Shown one piece after another: positions 36,038 to 46,097 of a DNA stretch of 64,000 nt. How positions within the stretch are numbered: position 1 is the stretch's first letter; every line of letters starts with the position of its first letter. Where the stretch lies: contig NZ_JACXXO010000003.1 of the NCBI RefSeq assembly GCF_017980685.1, positions 1-64,000 of the forward strand. Direction: 5' to 3'. The notes below the pieces were generated by a model that was not told where the DNA came from, made no database searches, and worked only from the letters and a program-made list of their open reading frames with translations. The stretch is from Pseudomonas iridis (GTDB lineage: Bacteria; Pseudomonadota; Gammaproteobacteria; Pseudomonadales; Pseudomonadaceae). A program made the translations under genes and the position numbers.

Positions 36038-36673
36038 TTATTTGAAGTCGACGTCGAACGCCTGATAGAAGGCGTTACCGGTGTTGGCAACGATCCACAT
36101 CAGTACGATGACGTGATGGCCTTTCTTGTTCGCCGGCAGTTCCACCGAGTGGTTCACCTTGGCTTTAAGCTCAGCCGGATGACTGTAGTAAGGCACCTGA
36201 GTGTAGAAGTCCTCAAAGAACGGTTGTGCTTCGAGTTGCGCGCGGGTGATGCGTTGCTTAGGGTCCCAGCCGTCCTTGGTGATCAGCCAGCGATAGCCAC
36301 GAGTGGTGTGCGGCGCGGTGTATGCCCATTTGATTTCGAGGATCTGACCCGGGGTGACATTGAGCAGCGGCCACGTGAATGGACGATTGAGTTTCTTGCT
36401 CATTTCCTCCTGGGTGAAGTTCACGCAATCACGCGCATCAGTCTTGCCGCCGCTGAGAATGTAGCCGTCTGCGGGCGGGGCGACACTGGCGGTGTCGGTT
36501 TCATAGGGTGGCGGAAACGGTCCGGCAACCAGCGCCGGAAAGTTCTTGCCGCCTTCCATTTCATTGACCTGCCAGTCGCCCAGCAGCCCTAGATCAATGA
36601 CGACCGAGCCACGGCTTGCTGGAGAGGTAACGCGACCATGTCGCAGTGGGGTTTCAGGGTTTGCTTGATTCAT
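36038..36673 (-). CDS. AA10 lytic polysaccharide monooxygenase without signal peptide
   Basis: 211-residue copper monooxygenase of the chitin-binding AA10 family. Core motifs: H12 (RHGRVTSPASR) and H122 (YTAPHTTRGYRW) as the two histidines of the copper brace, and the C-terminal NAFYQAFDVDF. In working LPMOs the first histidine is the mature N-terminus after signal cleavage; here 11 residues (MNQANPETPLR) precede it and no signal peptide exists. An arginine directly before H12 would allow a trypsin-like cut. ATG at 36673 (GGAG 8 bases upstream) preferred to GTG at 36682. Confidence 0.88.
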   Translation of the reverse strand: MNQANPETPLRHGRVTSPASRGSVVIDLGLLGDWQVNEMEGGKNFPALVAGPFPPPYETDTASVAPPADGYILSGGKTDARDCVNFTQEEMSKKLNRPFTWPLLNVTPGQILEIKWAYTAPHTTRGYRWLITKDGWDPKQRITRAQLEAQPFFEDFYTQVPYYSHPAELKAKVNHSVELPANKKGHHVIVLMWIVANTGNAFYQAFDVDFK

Positions 36674-36803
36674 GTTTTTCACTCCGTTGATTAAAGAACT
36701 CTCCTTCCCGAGGAGAGGCCTTCAAGCTAACGGAGGTGATTTTTTTGTCCATCGGCGGTTTTGTCGCACTCATCGTCAGCCGCGCTCAAAACACCAATAA
36801 ATA

Positions 36804-36819
36804 CTGTATGCATATACAG
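36804..36819. promoter_or_regulatory. LexA-like SOS box upstream of the LPMO-chitinase operon
   Basis: CTGTATGCATATACAG, with flanking TA and CA: 17 of 20 positions match the E. coli consensus, including the palindromic CTGT-N8-ACAG core. It lies about 131-146 bases upstream of the LPMO start; the hemerythrin gene on the other side ends toward it, so the LPMO operon is the only well-formed gene set it could control. LexA binding is inferred. Confidence 0.6.
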
Positions 36820-36894
36820 CACCATAAGAAAAAGCCCACCTCGCTTATGGCAAAAGGACTACACGCCGACGCTGCAAAAGTCGTCATGCTCAAT

Positions 36895-37332
36895 TCAGCC
36901 TAACTGAGCGTTGAACTCCTTTTCGTATTCCCCAGCCAACTGTTCTTTCTGCTTTTCGCTGAGCAACTTGCCGGCCATCTGGAAGAACTTCTGCTCCTCT
37001 TCCTTGAGGTGGTGATGGACCTTGTCCGAGAGCTTTTTAGCGGTCGCCAGCCATGCCGGGCTGGACATCTCGGTCTCGTCCAGCTCTTCCATCATTTCGT
37101 CCATCTCATGGTGCTCGGCGATGGCGTGCCGGCTAAGGTCAACACCGTTATCGAACGCCATCAGCGGGATATAGAAGTGGCGTTCCTCGGCAGTTTCGTG
37201 GGCTTGCAACTCGGCCTTGAGCTGCTTGTAGGCCTCTGCCCTTTCAGGGGTATCGCCACTGGTTTTGATCAGGTTTTCGGCGTAGCTGCGCTGGCGATCA
37301 TGGCTTTCACGAAGGGCTTCGAAAATATTCAT
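36895..37332 (-). CDS. Hemerythrin-domain protein
   Basis: 145-residue four-helix protein with the hemerythrin HHE ligand pattern: H11 (RESHDRQR), H45 and E49 (QAHETAEE), H74 (AEHHEMDEM), H107/H108 and E112 (KVHHHLKEEE). Such single-domain proteins bind O2, NO or iron; role here unknown. GAGGA lies before the ATG. Transcribed alone. Confidence 0.88.
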   Translation of the reverse strand: MNIFEALRESHDRQRSYAENLIKTSGDTPERAEAYKQLKAELQAHETAEERHFYIPLMAFDNGVDLSRHAIAEHHEMDEMMEELDETEMSSPAWLATAKKLSDKVHHHLKEEEQKFFQMAGKLLSEKQKEQLAGEYEKEFNAQLG

Positions 37333-37480
37333 GGGGGGTCCTCATCAACCGCGTTCTGAAATGACGCTGTCAAAGCTAGACCGCAACGCGCAAGCGACGG
37401 TTCCACGGGGTTGAACAGGGACTTGGAGGCCACCCCTCGCGCAGGATAGGCTGGAGGCTCACACCACAAGGAAGTCCTGC

Positions 37481-37906
37481 ATGAACTTGCACATCGAGTT
37501 GTCGCAAAACCCTACGGAAGAACAACGTCAGGCCATTCTCCAGCCCTTGATCGCCTACAACGACGCCCAGACAGGTGGCTCGAAATCGGAGCCCTTCGCC
37601 TTGCTGGTGCGCGATGAGCACGACGCGATTCTCGGCGGATTGTATGGTCGGGTGATTTTTCAGTGGATGTACATTGAATTGCTGTCAGTCCCGGAGCAGG
37701 GTCGGGGGCAGGGAGTCGGCTCGGAGCTGATGACCATGGCCGAATCGATGGCGAAGGAAAAGAACTGCCTGGGCATCTGGCTGGACACTTTCAGTTTTCA
37801 GGCGCCAGAGTTCTACAAGAAGCTTGGGTTCAGCCAGTTCGGGGAGATCGTTGACTACCCGCCGGGGCATAGACGGCATTATTTCCAGAAGCGCTTGATG
37901 GGTTGA
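37481..37906 (+). CDS. GNAT-family N-acetyltransferase
   Basis: 141-residue acetyltransferase. Motif A is LLSVPEQGRGQGVGSELMTMAE, motif B WLDTFSFQAPEFYKKLGFSQFGE. AAGGA precedes the ATG. Substrate unknown. Confidence 0.87.
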   Translation: MNLHIELSQNPTEEQRQAILQPLIAYNDAQTGGSKSEPFALLVRDEHDAILGGLYGRVIFQWMYIELLSVPEQGRGQGVGSELMTMAESMAKEKNCLGIWLDTFSFQAPEFYKKLGFSQFGEIVDYPPGHRRHYFQKRLMG

Positions 37907-37916
37907 GTCGACTGGC

Positions 37917-37990
37917 CCATCGCGGGCAGGCTCGCTGCCACAGTGAATGTGTCGCTCACAAAGCCTGTGGCAGCGGGCCTGCCCGCGATG
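37917..37990. repeat. REP pair, tail-to-tail (GGCAGCGGGCCTGCC type)
   Basis: CATCGCGGGCAGGCTCGCTG (from about 37918) and its near-complement AGCGGGCCTGCCCGCGATGG (to about 37990) about 30 bases apart; the GTGG ends face inward, unlike the usual outward-facing REPIN. Confidence 0.85.
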
Positions 37991-38028
37991 GAGCCATTGA
38001 TGTCACCGCATAGGGCAACTGACTGACC

Positions 38029-38379
38029 TTAAAGACAAGTCGCCAACGCCGCCAAGCGTCGCTTGGCGACAAAATCATCCTTCTGCGCGAAGTAATTCAA
38101 CACCGTACCGGAGGCATCCGTACTCACATCGACAAACGACTCTGCCGAACGCGTGTACACCGTCGAACCGCCCTTCTTGCCCGGCTGCAGATAAGCCCCG
38201 GCATCGACGCCGAACACGGCTTCGTCCTGCCAGGCGAATTGCACGCACTGGGCCACGATTTTTTCGGGTTTGTTCGAGGTCAGAACCTTGTTTGGGGTTT
38301 GGGTGCGGGCATTGTCCATCACCGAACCCGCGCAACCGGCCAGCACCGTCGCGGCCAGCGCCACCATCAGAATTCGCAT
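38029..38379 (-). CDS. Small lipoprotein
   Basis: 116-residue protein with a lipobox (VALAATVLAGC, lipidation at C16), then a mature domain containing NKPEKIVAQCVQFAWQDEAVFGVDAGAYLQPGKKGG and YTRSAESFVDV. The two later cysteines (VAQC, ALATC) may pair. Family not named; homologues are plain 'lipoprotein' in Pseudomonas. Confidence 0.78.
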   Translation of the reverse strand: MRILMVALAATVLAGCAGSVMDNARTQTPNKVLTSNKPEKIVAQCVQFAWQDEAVFGVDAGAYLQPGKKGGSTVYTRSAESFVDVSTDASGTVLNYFAQKDDFVAKRRLAALATCL

Positions 38380-38512
38380 TGCATTCGCTCATTCACAAAA
38401 AAGCGGACTGTATCACCGCAGCAGCAGGAATCGTTCTGCTTTACTGCATTTATAGCGCGACACGCGCGGGCAGCTGCGGCAACCTAAGGCATCAGCCTCA
38501 CAAGGAAAACAC

Positions 38513-38842
38513 ATGGCGCCTACCGACCAGCGACATGAACACGCTCTGAAACTGTTTCTCGACGCGCACCCCGACTTGCGCGAAACCCTCGACCATCTCA
38601 ATCCATTGCTGGCCCAGGCCAAAGGTGAAACCCAGGCGCAGTATCGCGAGGAACGCCTGCATGAGGCGTTTGAGGCCGAGGCGGAAAGTCGAGGTTTGTT
38701 TGCCTGGGAACTGACCTTGCAACTGACGGCCGAAACGCCTGAGGAGTATCAGGCGCAACGTCTGGAAGTGCATCGCGAAGTCGCGGAAATGGCCGGGATG
38801 GAGTGGCTGGAATACTGTGATCTGTATGGCATAGAACCGTAA
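38513..38842 (+). CDS. Small acidic hypothetical protein (DUF6388-like)
   Basis: 109-residue acidic, helical, soluble protein (HALKLFLDAHPDLRETLDHLNPLL...EMAGMEWLEYCDLYGIEP). Resembles a Pseudomonas family I recall as DUF6388; uncertain. AAGGA precedes the ATG. The next gene starts 25 bases after its stop, so the two may be co-transcribed. Confidence 0.7.
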   Translation: MAPTDQRHEHALKLFLDAHPDLRETLDHLNPLLAQAKGETQAQYREERLHEAFEAEAESRGLFAWELTLQLTAETPEEYQAQRLEVHREVAEMAGMEWLEYCDLYGIEP

Positions 38843-38867
38843 TCATTGCTCAAGGATATCCGCACCG

Positions 38868-39572
38868 ATGCTGCCCTCAACCTCGACCCACCGTGCCAGT
38901 CCCGGCCATCTGCACAAGCAGAAATGGCGCGGTCGTGTGGGTCTGGCGCTGGTGGCCAGCCTGTCGGTGCTGGCCGGGATGACGGATGCAATCGGCTTTA
39001 TGGCCAGCGGCGATTTCGTCTCGTTCATGAGCGGCAATACCACACGCCTGGCCGTGGCGATCAGTGATGGCGACATGGGGCTGACGTTGCGTCTGGTCAT
39101 CCTGGTGGCCACGTTTGTCATCGGTAATGCCCTGGGCGTAGTGGTCGCACGGCTGGGCGGGCGGCGCACGCTACCCTTGCTGCTGTGCATCGCCACCCTG
39201 CTCTGCATGGCGGCAGCGTTACCAATTGATGCACAACTGCCGGCGCTGCTGGCGGCAATCGTCGCGATGGGCATGCTTAACGCCGCGGTCGAGGAAGTGA
39301 ACGGCCTTCCGGTCGGGCTGACCTACGTGACCGGAGCGCTGTCGCGATTCGGACGAGGACTGGGCCGCTGGATGCTCGGCGAACGCCGCGGTGGCTGGCG
39401 GGTGCAGCTGGTGCCGTGGAGCGGGATGTTTATCGGCGCGATTCTTGGGGCGGTACTGGAACACCATTTGGGACTCAGGGCGATGTTCGTCAGCGGTTTG
39501 CTGGCGGCAGTGGTGGGGTTGCTATCCCTGACAATTCCCCGACGCTGGCAATTAGGCTACATGCCCCGTTGA
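38868..39572 (+). CDS. DUF1275 (YoaK-family) membrane protein
   Basis: 234-residue inner-membrane protein with about six hydrophobic helices. The family motif AGMTDAIGFMASGDFVSFMSGNTTRLAVAI is near residue 40. Function unknown; some members are linked to small-molecule transport. AAGGA lies about 12 bases before the ATG, a little far. Confidence 0.88.
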   Translation: MLPSTSTHRASPGHLHKQKWRGRVGLALVASLSVLAGMTDAIGFMASGDFVSFMSGNTTRLAVAISDGDMGLTLRLVILVATFVIGNALGVVVARLGGRRTLPLLLCIATLLCMAAALPIDAQLPALLAAIVAMGMLNAAVEEVNGLPVGLTYVTGALSRFGRGLGRWMLGERRGGWRVQLVPWSGMFIGAILGAVLEHHLGLRAMFVSGLLAAVVGLLSLTIPRRWQLGYMPR

Positions 39573-39592
39573 CTGATGCCTGACACCTATCT

Positions 39593-39685
39593 CTGTGGGA
39601 GCGAGCCTGCTCGCGAAGGGTCCTTCACATTCAACATCTCGGCGCCTGACAAGACGCTTTCGCGAGCAAGCTCGCTCCCACAGGG
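39593..39685. repeat. REPIN (GTGGGAGCGAGC type)
   Basis: Arms TGTGGGAGCGAGCCTGCTCG (from 39594) and CGAGCAAGCTCGCTCCCACA (to about 39682), about 48 bases apart, between the DUF1275 gene and tusD. Confidence 0.92.
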
Positions 39686-39762
39686 TTATATGCATAACCT
39701 GGATTTCGCGGATACCCCGATAAAGCTTTATCATGCCCGCAGTTTTGCTGATCGAGTCCGTC

Positions 39763-40155
39763 ATGAAGTTCGCCATTGCGCTGTTTTCCGCCGCCCATGC
39801 GCCCTCCTCGCGCCGAGCCCTGCTGTTTGCGCAGGCTGCATTGGCCGGCGGGCATGAGATTGTCCGACTGTTTTTCTACCAGGACGGCGTCTACAACGCC
39901 TCCGACGCGGTGGTCACGCCGCAGGACGAACTGGACCTGCCCAAACAATGGCGTGCATTCATCAGCGAGCGACAACTCGATGGCGTGGTGTGTATCGCCG
40001 CAGCCCTGCGCCGCGGGGTGCTGAATGCCGAAGAGGCCCAGCGCTATCAGCGAGATGCCGTGTCCGTCAGCACACCGTGGGAATTGTCCGGCCTCGGTCA
40101 GTTGCATGATGCGGTGCAAGACGCCGACCGCTTGATCTGCTTCGGAGGTGCGTGA
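39763..40155 (+). CDS. tusD: Sulfurtransferase complex subunit TusD
   Basis: 130-residue DsrE-fold protein of the TusBCD complex, which takes sulfur from TusA and passes it to TusE for 2-thiouridine synthesis in tRNA. The persulfide-carrying cysteine is C77 (DGVVCIAAALRRGV). First gene of the tusDCBE-trpD2-like operon. ATG at 39763 chosen from the family N-terminus MKFAIALFS; an earlier in-frame ATG at 39733 is possible. Confidence 0.94.
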   Translation: MKFAIALFSAAHAPSSRRALLFAQAALAGGHEIVRLFFYQDGVYNASDAVVTPQDELDLPKQWRAFISERQLDGVVCIAAALRRGVLNAEEAQRYQRDAVSVSTPWELSGLGQLHDAVQDADRLICFGGA

Positions 40156-40156
40156 G

Positions 40157-40513
40157 ATGGCCAAATCCTTGTTGATCATCAGCCGCCAGTCGCCCTGGTC
40201 CGGCCCTGCTGCCCGCGAAGCGCTGGACATCGTGCTGGCCGGCGGCGCTTTCGATCTGCCGATCGGCCTGCTGTTTCTCGATGACGGCGTGCTGCAACTG
40301 GCCGCGGGGCAAAACGCCAGGGCTGTGCAACAGAAAGACCTGAGTGCCAACCTGCAAGCGTTGCCGATGTTTGGCGTCGAAGAACTGTTCTATTGCGCCG
40401 ACAGTGCCAGCGCTCGCGGCTTAGGCGAATTCTCGCTCGCCGAAGCAGCACCGCTCGCCGCCGAGCAAATCACCGCCCTTATTGACCGTTACGACCAAGT
40501 GATCACCCTCTGA
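40157..40513 (+). CDS. tusC: Sulfurtransferase complex subunit TusC
   Basis: 118-residue DsrF-like subunit (MAKSLLIISRQSPWSGPAAREALDIVLAGGAFD). GGAGG lies 8 bases before the ATG, inside the end of tusD; the stop and start are separated by one base. TusC has no catalytic cysteine in this family and helps build the heterohexamer. Confidence 0.93.
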   Translation: MAKSLLIISRQSPWSGPAAREALDIVLAGGAFDLPIGLLFLDDGVLQLAAGQNARAVQQKDLSANLQALPMFGVEELFYCADSASARGLGEFSLAEAAPLAAEQITALIDRYDQVITL

Positions 40514-40806
40514 TGTCGACTTTGCATGTGTTGTCTCATTCTCCGTTCGGCGATGATCGTCTGACGAGTTGCCTGCGTGTCATCGGCAGTGCCGACGCTT
40601 TGCTGTTGTCCGGTGATGCGGTCTATGCGTTGCAACCGGGTACCGCGCCGTTTACCGAACTGCAGAGCCGCCACATCAAATTATTCGTTCTGGCCGAAGA
40701 TATGGAGGCTCGCGCCATCGAAGCCCCGGACTGGGCCGAAGCTATCGATTATCCGGCCTTCGTCGAGCTGTCGATCCACCACGACAAGGTCAACAGTTGG
40801 CTATGA
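40513..40806 (+). CDS. tusB: Sulfurtransferase complex subunit TusB
   Basis: 97-residue DsrH-like subunit (MSTLHVLSHSPFGDDRLTSCLRVIGSADALLLSGDAVYAL). Its ATG shares one base with the tusC stop (TGATG), so it is translationally coupled. Normal length for TusB. Confidence 0.93.
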   Translation: MSTLHVLSHSPFGDDRLTSCLRVIGSADALLLSGDAVYALQPGTAPFTELQSRHIKLFVLAEDMEARAIEAPDWAEAIDYPAFVELSIHHDKVNSWL

Positions 40807-41138
40807 ATTCCATGATCGTCGGCGTCCACACCATCGAACTGGACAAGGACGGCTTCCTCGTTGACCTCAGCGACTGGTCTTACGATGTCGCCAGTGCCCT
40901 CGCCGCCGCCGAAGGCATAGAGTTGACCCCCGAACACTGGGAAGTCCTCGAACTGCTGCGCAGCTTCTATGAAGAATTCCAGCTGTCCCCGGCCACGCGG
41001 CCGCTGATCAAGTACACCGCGCTGAAGCTCGGCGTGGACAAAGGCAACAGCCTGCACCTGAACCGACTGTTCAAAGGCACCCCTGCCAAACTCGCCGCGA
41101 AACTGGCGGGCCTGCCCAAACCGACGAATTGCCTATGA
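40803..41138 (+). CDS. tusE: TusE/DsrC-type sulfur carrier
   Basis: 111-residue DsrC-family protein that accepts sulfur from TusBCD and delivers it to MnmA. The catalytic cysteine is the penultimate residue (PKPTNCL), as in TusE; the second cysteine of dissimilatory DsrC is missing, which supports the tRNA-modification role. Start ATG overlaps the tusB stop (ATGA). The target enzyme MnmA is encoded 21 kb further on. Confidence 0.94.
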   Translation: MNSMIVGVHTIELDKDGFLVDLSDWSYDVASALAAAEGIELTPEHWEVLELLRSFYEEFQLSPATRPLIKYTALKLGVDKGNSLHLNRLFKGTPAKLAAKLAGLPKPTNCL

Positions 41139-42136
41139 CCGACTATCCAGCGCTGACCCTCGAAACGCCCGCCGAGCATCCATTCGCCCAGTTCGTGCGA
41201 ATCCTTGGCAAGGGCAAGCGCGGCGCTCGCGACCTGACTCGCGTCGAGGCCCGGGAAGCAATGGGCATGGTGCTCGACGACAAAGTCGAAGACACCCAAC
41301 TCGGCGCCTTTCTGATGTTGCTGCGGCACAAGGAAGAAAGCGCCGAGGAAATGGCCGGTTTTACCGAAGCGCTGCGTGAGCGTCTGCAGGCACCAGCCTT
41401 GAATGTCGATCTGGACTGGCCAACCTACGCGGGCAAGAAGCGGCATCTGCCGTGGTATCTGCTGGCGGCCAAGTGCCTGGCGCAGAACGGCGTGCGCATC
41501 TTCATGCATGGTGGCGGCGCGCACACTGCCGGGCGTCTTTACAGCGAGCAACTGCTGGGCGAACTGGGTATTGCGTTGTGTCGCAACTGGCAGCAAGTCG
41601 GTACGGCGCTGGACAACGGCGGTCTGGCGTTCATGCCGCTGGTGGACTGGGCGCCGCAATTGCAGAAGATGATCGATTTGCGCAACACCCTGGGCCTGCG
41701 CTCGCCGATCCACTCGCTGGCGCGGATTCTCAATCCGCTGGGCGCGCGCTGCGGTCTGCAAAGTATCTTCCACCCCGGTTATCAAGCCGTGCACCGCGAC
41801 GCCAGCGGCCTGCTCGGCGACACGGCGATTGTGGTCAAGGGTGATGGCGGTGAGATAGAAATCAACCCGGATGCCGACAGCCATCTCTACGGCACCACGG
41901 GGGGCGAGAGCTGGGACGAGGAATGGCCGCAATTGTCGGCGCAACGCCACGTCAAACCAGCCTCGCTGGACGTTGAGCATCTGAAAGCTGTATGGCGCGG
42001 CGATGTGGTGGACAGCTATCCGCAAATGGCCCTGATTTCGACCATGGCGTTGGCGTTACGCGGTCTCGGCCAACCTCGTGAGCAGGCATTCGAAACGGCC
42101 GAGCAATTCTGGGCGGCGCGGGACAAATCGATTTAA
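41135..42136 (+). CDS. TrpD2/YbiB-like glycosyltransferase-family protein
   Basis: 333-residue protein of the anthranilate phosphoribosyltransferase fold (helical N-domain to about 80, then the alpha/beta domain with FMHGGGAHTAGRLYSEQLL and LGLRSPIHSLARILNPLGA). Catalytically it differs from TrpD; E. coli YbiB, a relative, binds single-stranded nucleic acid without known transferase activity. Start overlaps the tusE stop (ATGA), so it is the fifth gene of the sulfur-relay operon, which hints at a role in tRNA thiolation or binding. Confidence 0.85.
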   Translation: MTDYPALTLETPAEHPFAQFVRILGKGKRGARDLTRVEAREAMGMVLDDKVEDTQLGAFLMLLRHKEESAEEMAGFTEALRERLQAPALNVDLDWPTYAGKKRHLPWYLLAAKCLAQNGVRIFMHGGGAHTAGRLYSEQLLGELGIALCRNWQQVGTALDNGGLAFMPLVDWAPQLQKMIDLRNTLGLRSPIHSLARILNPLGARCGLQSIFHPGYQAVHRDASGLLGDTAIVVKGDGGEIEINPDADSHLYGTTGGESWDEEWPQLSAQRHVKPASLDVEHLKAVWRGDVVDSYPQMALISTMALALRGLGQPREQAFETAEQFWAARDKSI

Positions 42137-42227
42137 CCGATCATTCGCGCCCGATCTTTGCGCTTTTTGTTCGAACTCATCGGAATAGACTCGACTCCAA
42201 CGGTTATTGGTTTACGGAGTCTTGATC

Positions 42228-43229
42228 ATGGGTTTACTCGTTGATGGCCGCTGGCAGGACAAGTGGTACGAAAGCAGCAAGGACGGCGCGTTCCAGCGCG
42301 AACAAGCGCAACGGCGCAACTGGGTCACTGCTGACGGCCAGCCAGGCCCGAGCGGCGAAGGCGGCTTTGCTGCCGAGGCCGGGCGCTATCATCTCTACGT
42401 TTCGCTCGCCTGTCCGTGGGCACATCGCACGCTGATCCTGCGCAAACTCAAAGGCCTGGAAAACCTGATCGACGTGTCCGTGGTCAGCTGGCTGATGCTG
42501 GAAAACGGCTGGACCTTCGACACCGCGCTCGGCTCGAGCGGCGACCAGCTCGATCACTTCGACTTCATGCACCAACGCTACACCGCCGATACGCCGGACT
42601 ACACCGGGCGCGTCACCGTGCCGGTGCTGTGGGACAAAAAACTCAAACGCATCGTCAGCAATGAATCGGCAGAGATCATCCGCATGTTCAACAGTGCGTT
42701 CGACGACCTGACCGGCAATGATCTGGACTTCTACCCGGCCCCGCTGCGGAGCGAGATCGATGCCTTGAACGAGCGGATTTATCCGGCAGTCAACAACGGC
42801 GTGTATCGCGCCGGGTTCGCCACCTCGCAACAGGCTTATGAAGAGGCGTTCGATGAGGTGTTTGCCGAACTGGATCACCTGGAACAGGTACTGGATGCCA
42901 ATCGTTATCTGTCGGGTGAATACCTGACTGAAGCGGACGTTCGTCTGTTTACCACGATGATCCGCTTCGATGCGGTGTATCACGGGCACTTCAAGTGCAA
43001 CCTGCGACGCATCGCCGATTACCCGAATCTGTCGAACTGGCTGCGTGAGCTGTATCAGTGGCCGGGGATCGCCGAGACGGTGGATTTTCAACACATCAAG
43101 AATCACTACTACGGCAGCCACAAGACGATTAACCCGACAGGGGTTGTGCCGAAGGGGCCGGAGCAGGATTTCACTGTCGCCCATGACCGGGCGCGGTTGA
43201 GTGGGAAAGAGGTTTGGCGCAGGGGCTGA
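42228..43229 (+). CDS. Glutathionyl-hydroquinone reductase
   Basis: 333-residue Xi-class glutathione transferase (YqjG/PcpF type). Catalytic C62 in SLACPWAHRTLILR; the family block LSGEYLTEADVRLFTTMIRFDAVYHGHFKCNLRRI follows in the C-terminal domain. Reduces glutathionyl-hydroquinones back to hydroquinones in the cytosol. ATG at 42228 has ACGGAG 8 bases upstream. Confidence 0.92.
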   Translation: MGLLVDGRWQDKWYESSKDGAFQREQAQRRNWVTADGQPGPSGEGGFAAEAGRYHLYVSLACPWAHRTLILRKLKGLENLIDVSVVSWLMLENGWTFDTALGSSGDQLDHFDFMHQRYTADTPDYTGRVTVPVLWDKKLKRIVSNESAEIIRMFNSAFDDLTGNDLDFYPAPLRSEIDALNERIYPAVNNGVYRAGFATSQQAYEEAFDEVFAELDHLEQVLDANRYLSGEYLTEADVRLFTTMIRFDAVYHGHFKCNLRRIADYPNLSNWLRELYQWPGIAETVDFQHIKNHYYGSHKTINPTGVVPKGPEQDFTVAHDRARLSGKEVWRRG

Positions 43230-43248
43230 CATTTGTAGAGGCTTGGAG

Positions 43249-43396
43249 GCCCCCATCGCTGGCAAGCCAGCTCCCACAGGGATTTTTGTGATGCTTAAGA
43301 CTGAGTACCACTCCAAAACCTCAGGGTCAGGGGTGGTGCTGGAGACTGCAGCTTCAACACAAAACCTGTGGGAGCTGGCTTGCCAGCGATGGGGGC
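43249..43396. repeat. REP pair, tail-to-tail
   Basis: Left REP 43249-43281 (GCCCCCATCGCTGGCAAGCC...) and right REP about 43364-43396 (...GGCTTGCCAGCGATGGGGGC), perfectly complementary over more than 30 bases and about 80 bases apart, with the GTGGG ends facing inward. Lies between the convergent hydroquinone reductase and cysG genes and could form a very stable cruciform or terminator. Confidence 0.9.
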
Positions 43397-43406
43397 GCCT
43401 CGGTGT

Positions 43407-44801
43407 TCAGACTTGCGCCTGAGCTCCTTCAAACCACGCCAGTTTCTCGCGCAGCTGCACCACTTCGCCGACGATCACCAATGTCGGCGCATGCACTTCA
43501 TGCTCCGCCACCAAACGCGGCAAATCGGCCAGCGTGCCGGTAAAGACCCGCTGATTGACCGTGGTGCCCTGCTGAATCAACGCCGCCGGGGTATCCGCCG
43601 AGCGACCATGCTTGATCAACTGCTCACAGATCACCGGCAACCCCACCAGGCCCATGTAAAACACGAGCGTCTGCGCGGGCGCGACAAGGTCGACCCACGG
43701 CAGATCGGTGGACCCGTCCTTCAAATGGCCGGTGACAAATCGCACCGACTGCGCGTGATCGCGGTGAGTCAGCGGAATCCCGGCATACGCCGCGCAACCG
43801 CTGGCCGCGGTAATCCCCGGCACCACCTGAAATGGAATGCCATGGGCCGCCAGCTCTTCGATCTCTTCGCCGCCTCGGCCGAAGATAAACGGATCGCCGC
43901 CCTTCAACCGCACCACACGCTTGCCGGCCTTGGCCAGATCGACCAGTTGCTGATTGATCTGATCCTGCGGCACGGCGTGATCGGCGCGGCGCTTGCCGAC
44001 ATATACCCGCTCGGCATCGCGACGGCACAGATCAAGAATCGCGGGTGCGACCAGACGGTCGTACAGCACCACATCGGCTTGCTGCATCAGACGCAAAGCC
44101 TTGAAGGTCAGCAAATCCGGATCGCCCGGACCTGCGCCCACCAGATACACCTCACCGGTAGTGATGGTCGCTTCGCCGTCAATCTTGGCTTGCAGCAGAC
44201 GTTCGGCTTCAGTGCCTTGGCCGGCCAATTGCCGATCGGCAATCGGGCCTTGAAAGACGTCTTCCCAGAACCCGCGACGCTGCTGCACATCCGGAAACAG
44301 GTTTTTTACCTGATTGCGGAAACGTGCCGCCAGACCGGCCAATTGGCCGTAGGTGGACGGAATCCAGGTTTCGATCTTGGCGCGGATCAAACGGGCCAGC
44401 ACCGGCGCATCGCCGCCGCTGGAGATCGCGACAATCAGCGGCGAACGATCAACGATGGCCGGGAAGATCACGCTGCACAAGGCAGGCGCATCGACCACGT
44501 TGACCGGCACGCAACGCCGATGAGCATCGGTGGAGACCTGTGCGTTCAGCGTTTCGTCGTCGGTGGCGGCGATGATCAGCACGCAGCCGTCCAGATCCGC
44601 CTCGGCGTAACCGCGCAACAGGCACTCGCCACCGCTGGCAACGACCAGTTCACGCAGTTGCGTTTCGATTTCAGGTGCGACCACCCGCAGCAGCGCACCG
44701 GCGTCGGCCAGCAGGCGGGATTTGCGCAAGGCAATTTCCCCCCCACCGACGACCAACACACGACTGCCGCGCAGGTTGTGAAACAGCGGCAGATATTTCA
44801 T
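43407..44801 (-). CDS. cysG: Siroheme synthase (trifunctional)
   Basis: 464-residue fusion: N-terminal precorrin-2 dehydrogenase/ferrochelatase (1-about 210, Rossmann motif [17 protein letters not shown]) and C-terminal uroporphyrinogen-III C-methyltransferase (about 215-464, [21 protein letters not shown] and [16 protein letters not shown]). Makes siroheme for sulfite and nitrite reductases. Immediately follows serS with no spacer. Confidence 0.97.
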   Translation of the reverse strand: MKYLPLFHNLRGSRVLVVGGGEIALRKSRLLADAGALLRVVAPEIETQLRELVVASGGECLLRGYAEADLDGCVLIIAATDDETLNAQVSTDAHRRCVPVNVVDAPALCSVIFPAIVDRSPLIVAISSGGDAPVLARLIRAKIETWIPSTYGQLAGLAARFRNQVKNLFPDVQQRRGFWEDVFQGPIADRQLAGQGTEAERLLQAKIDGEATITTGEVYLVGAGPGDPDLLTFKALRLMQQADVVLYDRLVAPAILDLCRRDAERVYVGKRRADHAVPQDQINQQLVDLAKAGKRVVRLKGGDPFIFGRGGEEIEELAAHGIPFQVVPGITAASGCAAYAGIPLTHRDHAQSVRFVTGHLKDGSTDLPWVDLVAPAQTLVFYMGLVGLPVICEQLIKHGRSADTPAALIQQGTTVNQRVFTGTLADLPRLVAEHEVHAPTLVIVGEVVQLREKLAWFEGAQAQV

Positions 44802-46094
<1,293 letters not shown>

Positions 46095-46097
46095 TTA

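Noticed and set aside
34936..36673. Chitinase-LPMO locus as part of a prophage or tailocin lysis cassette
   Set aside because: No holin, spanin, tail or other phage genes occur nearby; only the LexA-like box hints at such a link.
36847..36903. 18-codon frame (MAKGLHADAAKVVMLNSA) after the LexA box on the plus strand, considered as an SOS-induced peptide
   Set aside because: No Shine-Dalgarno, not hydrophobic like known SOS toxins, and overlaps the end of the hemerythrin gene.
13322..43396. Regularly recurring palindromes considered as a CRISPR array
   Set aside because: Copies are single or paired between genes, kilobases apart, without spacers of constant length or cas genes; they are REP/REPIN elements.
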